Origin: Pseudomonas_S sp047607345
GTDB taxonomy: Bacteria; Pseudomonadota; Gammaproteobacteria; Xanthomonadales; Xanthomonadaceae
DNA length: 21,051 nucleotides
NCBI GenBank assembly: GCA_047607345.1
Contig: JASGDF010000020.1
Coordinates: 1-21,051, forward strand
Direction of reading: 5' to 3'
Below, in pieces: positions 20,097-21,051 of the stretch (within the stretch, counting starts at the first letter, position 1; each line of letters starts with the position of its first letter). Below the pieces are notes generated by a model. The model worked only from the letters and a program-made list of their open reading frames with translations, searched no databases and was not told the origin of the DNA. The position numbers and the translations under genes were made by a program.

Positions 20097-21051
20097 CAGC
20101 CGGCACGATCCGCCAACCGGGATCAATTGCGCATCCAGTGGAATGGACGGGATCATGCGCGATCGGGCACCGTCCATGGATGCTTCGGTAGGTGCCTGAG
20201 CTTGGCGCACAGCAGGTAGGCGATGGCGATCAGATTGCGGTCGGTGGCGTAGCCTTTGGCGCGGGCCTTGGCCGCCTGGATTTGCGCGTTCATCGCCTCG
20301 ACGAAGCCATTGCTCAGCCCGTTGCGGAAGTGCTCGACGATGCCGGCAAGAGGCGCCTTGTAGGAGGCGGCAAGCTGCTTGAACGCCGGCAACCGACTGC
20401 GGCGTGCCCAGGAGATCCAGCGCAGGAACAGGCGCTCGGCCTCCTCGGCCGGCGGTCGCACTTCATAGATGGATTGCAAGGTCTCTTTCAGCCGCCAGGC
20501 CCGTGCTGTCTTGAGCGTGCTGCGCTGCAGCCAGTGCATCTGGGTGATCTGATCCGGGCTCCAGTTCTCGGCGCGTTTGCGCAAGGCCCAGCAGGCCCCC
20601 TTCAGATCTGGCTCACCCTTCACCTCCGCTCGGCACACCTGGTCCAGCGCCTTGCCGGCCAGTGCCACGACATGGAACGGGTCGAAGGTGAGCTGCGCCT
20701 GCGGAGGCTGCTGGCGCGCACCGGACTGGAACGCTTGGGACATGTCCATGCTGATGTCGGTGATCTGGCCGGCCTGGCCACCATGGGTGTACAGGTCGGC
20801 GGTGAAGGCCGCAAACGTGGCGGCGTCGCGCCCCGGCGTGGCAAACAGCAACCGCCGTGCATCGGCATCGTGGAACAGCGTCACATAGCGTTGGCCGCGC
20901 CGCGTGCTGGTCTCGTCCACGCCCAGGCGACGCACCTGGCTGAAGTCCTCAAGCGCGCGCCTGCGTCACGTGATGGCGCAACACTCGCCAGATCCGGTCG
21001 TCCGAGACCCCGACCAGCCGCGCCACGTGTGCCACCGGCATGGCCTGGCAC
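20097..21051 (-). mobile_element. ISL3-type insertion sequence, right part outside the window
   Basis: The stretch after speD to the window edge appears to be an insertion sequence carrying a minus-strand transposase. Its left boundary must lie in 20097-20152, but no terminal inverted repeat can be defined without the other end. Two partly similar segments, GGGATCAATTGCGC (20119) and GGGATCATGCGCGATC (20149), flank this area. Confidence 0.6.
20153..21050 (-). pseudogene. ISL3-family transposase, frameshifted and partial
   Basis: The main frame (20153-20948) encodes a DDE transposase of the ISL3 (IS204/IS1001/IS1165) family: VRRLGVDETSTRRGQRYVTL, ITDISMDMSQAFQSGARQQP, LTFDPFHVVALAGKALDQ, and the C-terminal FRNGLSNGFVEAMNAQIQAA, KARAKGYATDRNLIAIAYLL. 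The expected N-terminal helix-turn-helix (MPVAHVARLVGVSDDRIWRV, LRHHVTQARA) is in another frame that ends at 20949. The two join at a (GC)4 run (20953-20960); adding one GC unit would restore a continuous protein. Loss of one GC by slippage is therefore the simplest explanation; sequencing error or programmed frameshifting cannot be excluded. The extreme N-terminus lies outside the window. Confidence 0.8.

Noticed and set aside
18474..20210. A 578-residue extension of clp
   Set aside because: It is antisense to speD; Clp homologues start at MSL, here 19163, and a promoter candidate lies downstream of the supposed start.

Overview
The window is GC-rich chromosomal DNA from a member of the Xanthomonadaceae/Lysobacteraceae (Xanthomonas, Lysobacter, Luteimonas and relatives); the genus cannot be fixed from the sequence. 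The assignment rests on a recognisable Clp (the xanthomonad Crp-like regulator), a tryptophan 2,3-dioxygenase whose active-site residues fall at the same numbers as in the X. campestris enzyme, and dispersed palindromes of the GTAG-type REP class.

Layout. 1-3061 (minus): a 2-oxo acid dehydrogenase operon reading E1alpha, E1beta, a probable 51-residue small ORF, then E2 (cut by the window edge), joined by ATGA overlaps. 3388-4260 (plus): kynA. 4374-5797: divergent qorB and an HxlR-type regulator around a perfect inverted repeat. 5891-7554 (plus): dusA and a DUF2383-like four-helix protein, closed by a strong hairpin terminator. 7689-8615 (minus): purC. 8792-10345 (plus): a short DjlA-like J-protein, rpe and a GNAT acetyltransferase. 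10626-11561 (plus): the lipid kinase yegS. 11720-18330 (plus): a trp operon, reading leader peptide, trpE, a threonine-aldolase-like gene, trpG, a DUF1543 gene, trpD, trpC and a HAD-IB phosphatase. 18474-19163 (minus): clp. 19302-20096 (plus): speD. 20153 to the right edge (minus): an ISL3-type transposase with a frameshift.

How the genes work together. trpE/trpG make anthranilate, trpD adds the phosphoribosyl group and trpC closes the indole ring; trpF, trpB and trpA are not in the window. The opposing route, tryptophan cleavage by KynA, lies about 7.5 kb upstream. The 2-oxo acid dehydrogenase probably supplies acyl-CoA, perhaps the branched primers for the iso-fatty acids typical of this family. 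rpe, purC, dusA, yegS and speD are housekeeping genes.

The most interesting features are not ordinary genes. (1) A Trp-rich leader reading frame (RRWWRWW) before trpE sits inside a nested hairpin whose outer strand pairs with the trpE Shine-Dalgarno, which suggests translational rather than terminator-based attenuation. (2) Two REP-like palindromes lie in frame inside the E1beta and E2 genes of the same complex and encode almost the same peptide. (3) Two other copies supply the stop codons of kynA and yegS. (4) A minus-facing terminator has no minus-strand gene to serve and may mark a small RNA. No CRISPR array, tRNA, rRNA or defence system was seen.
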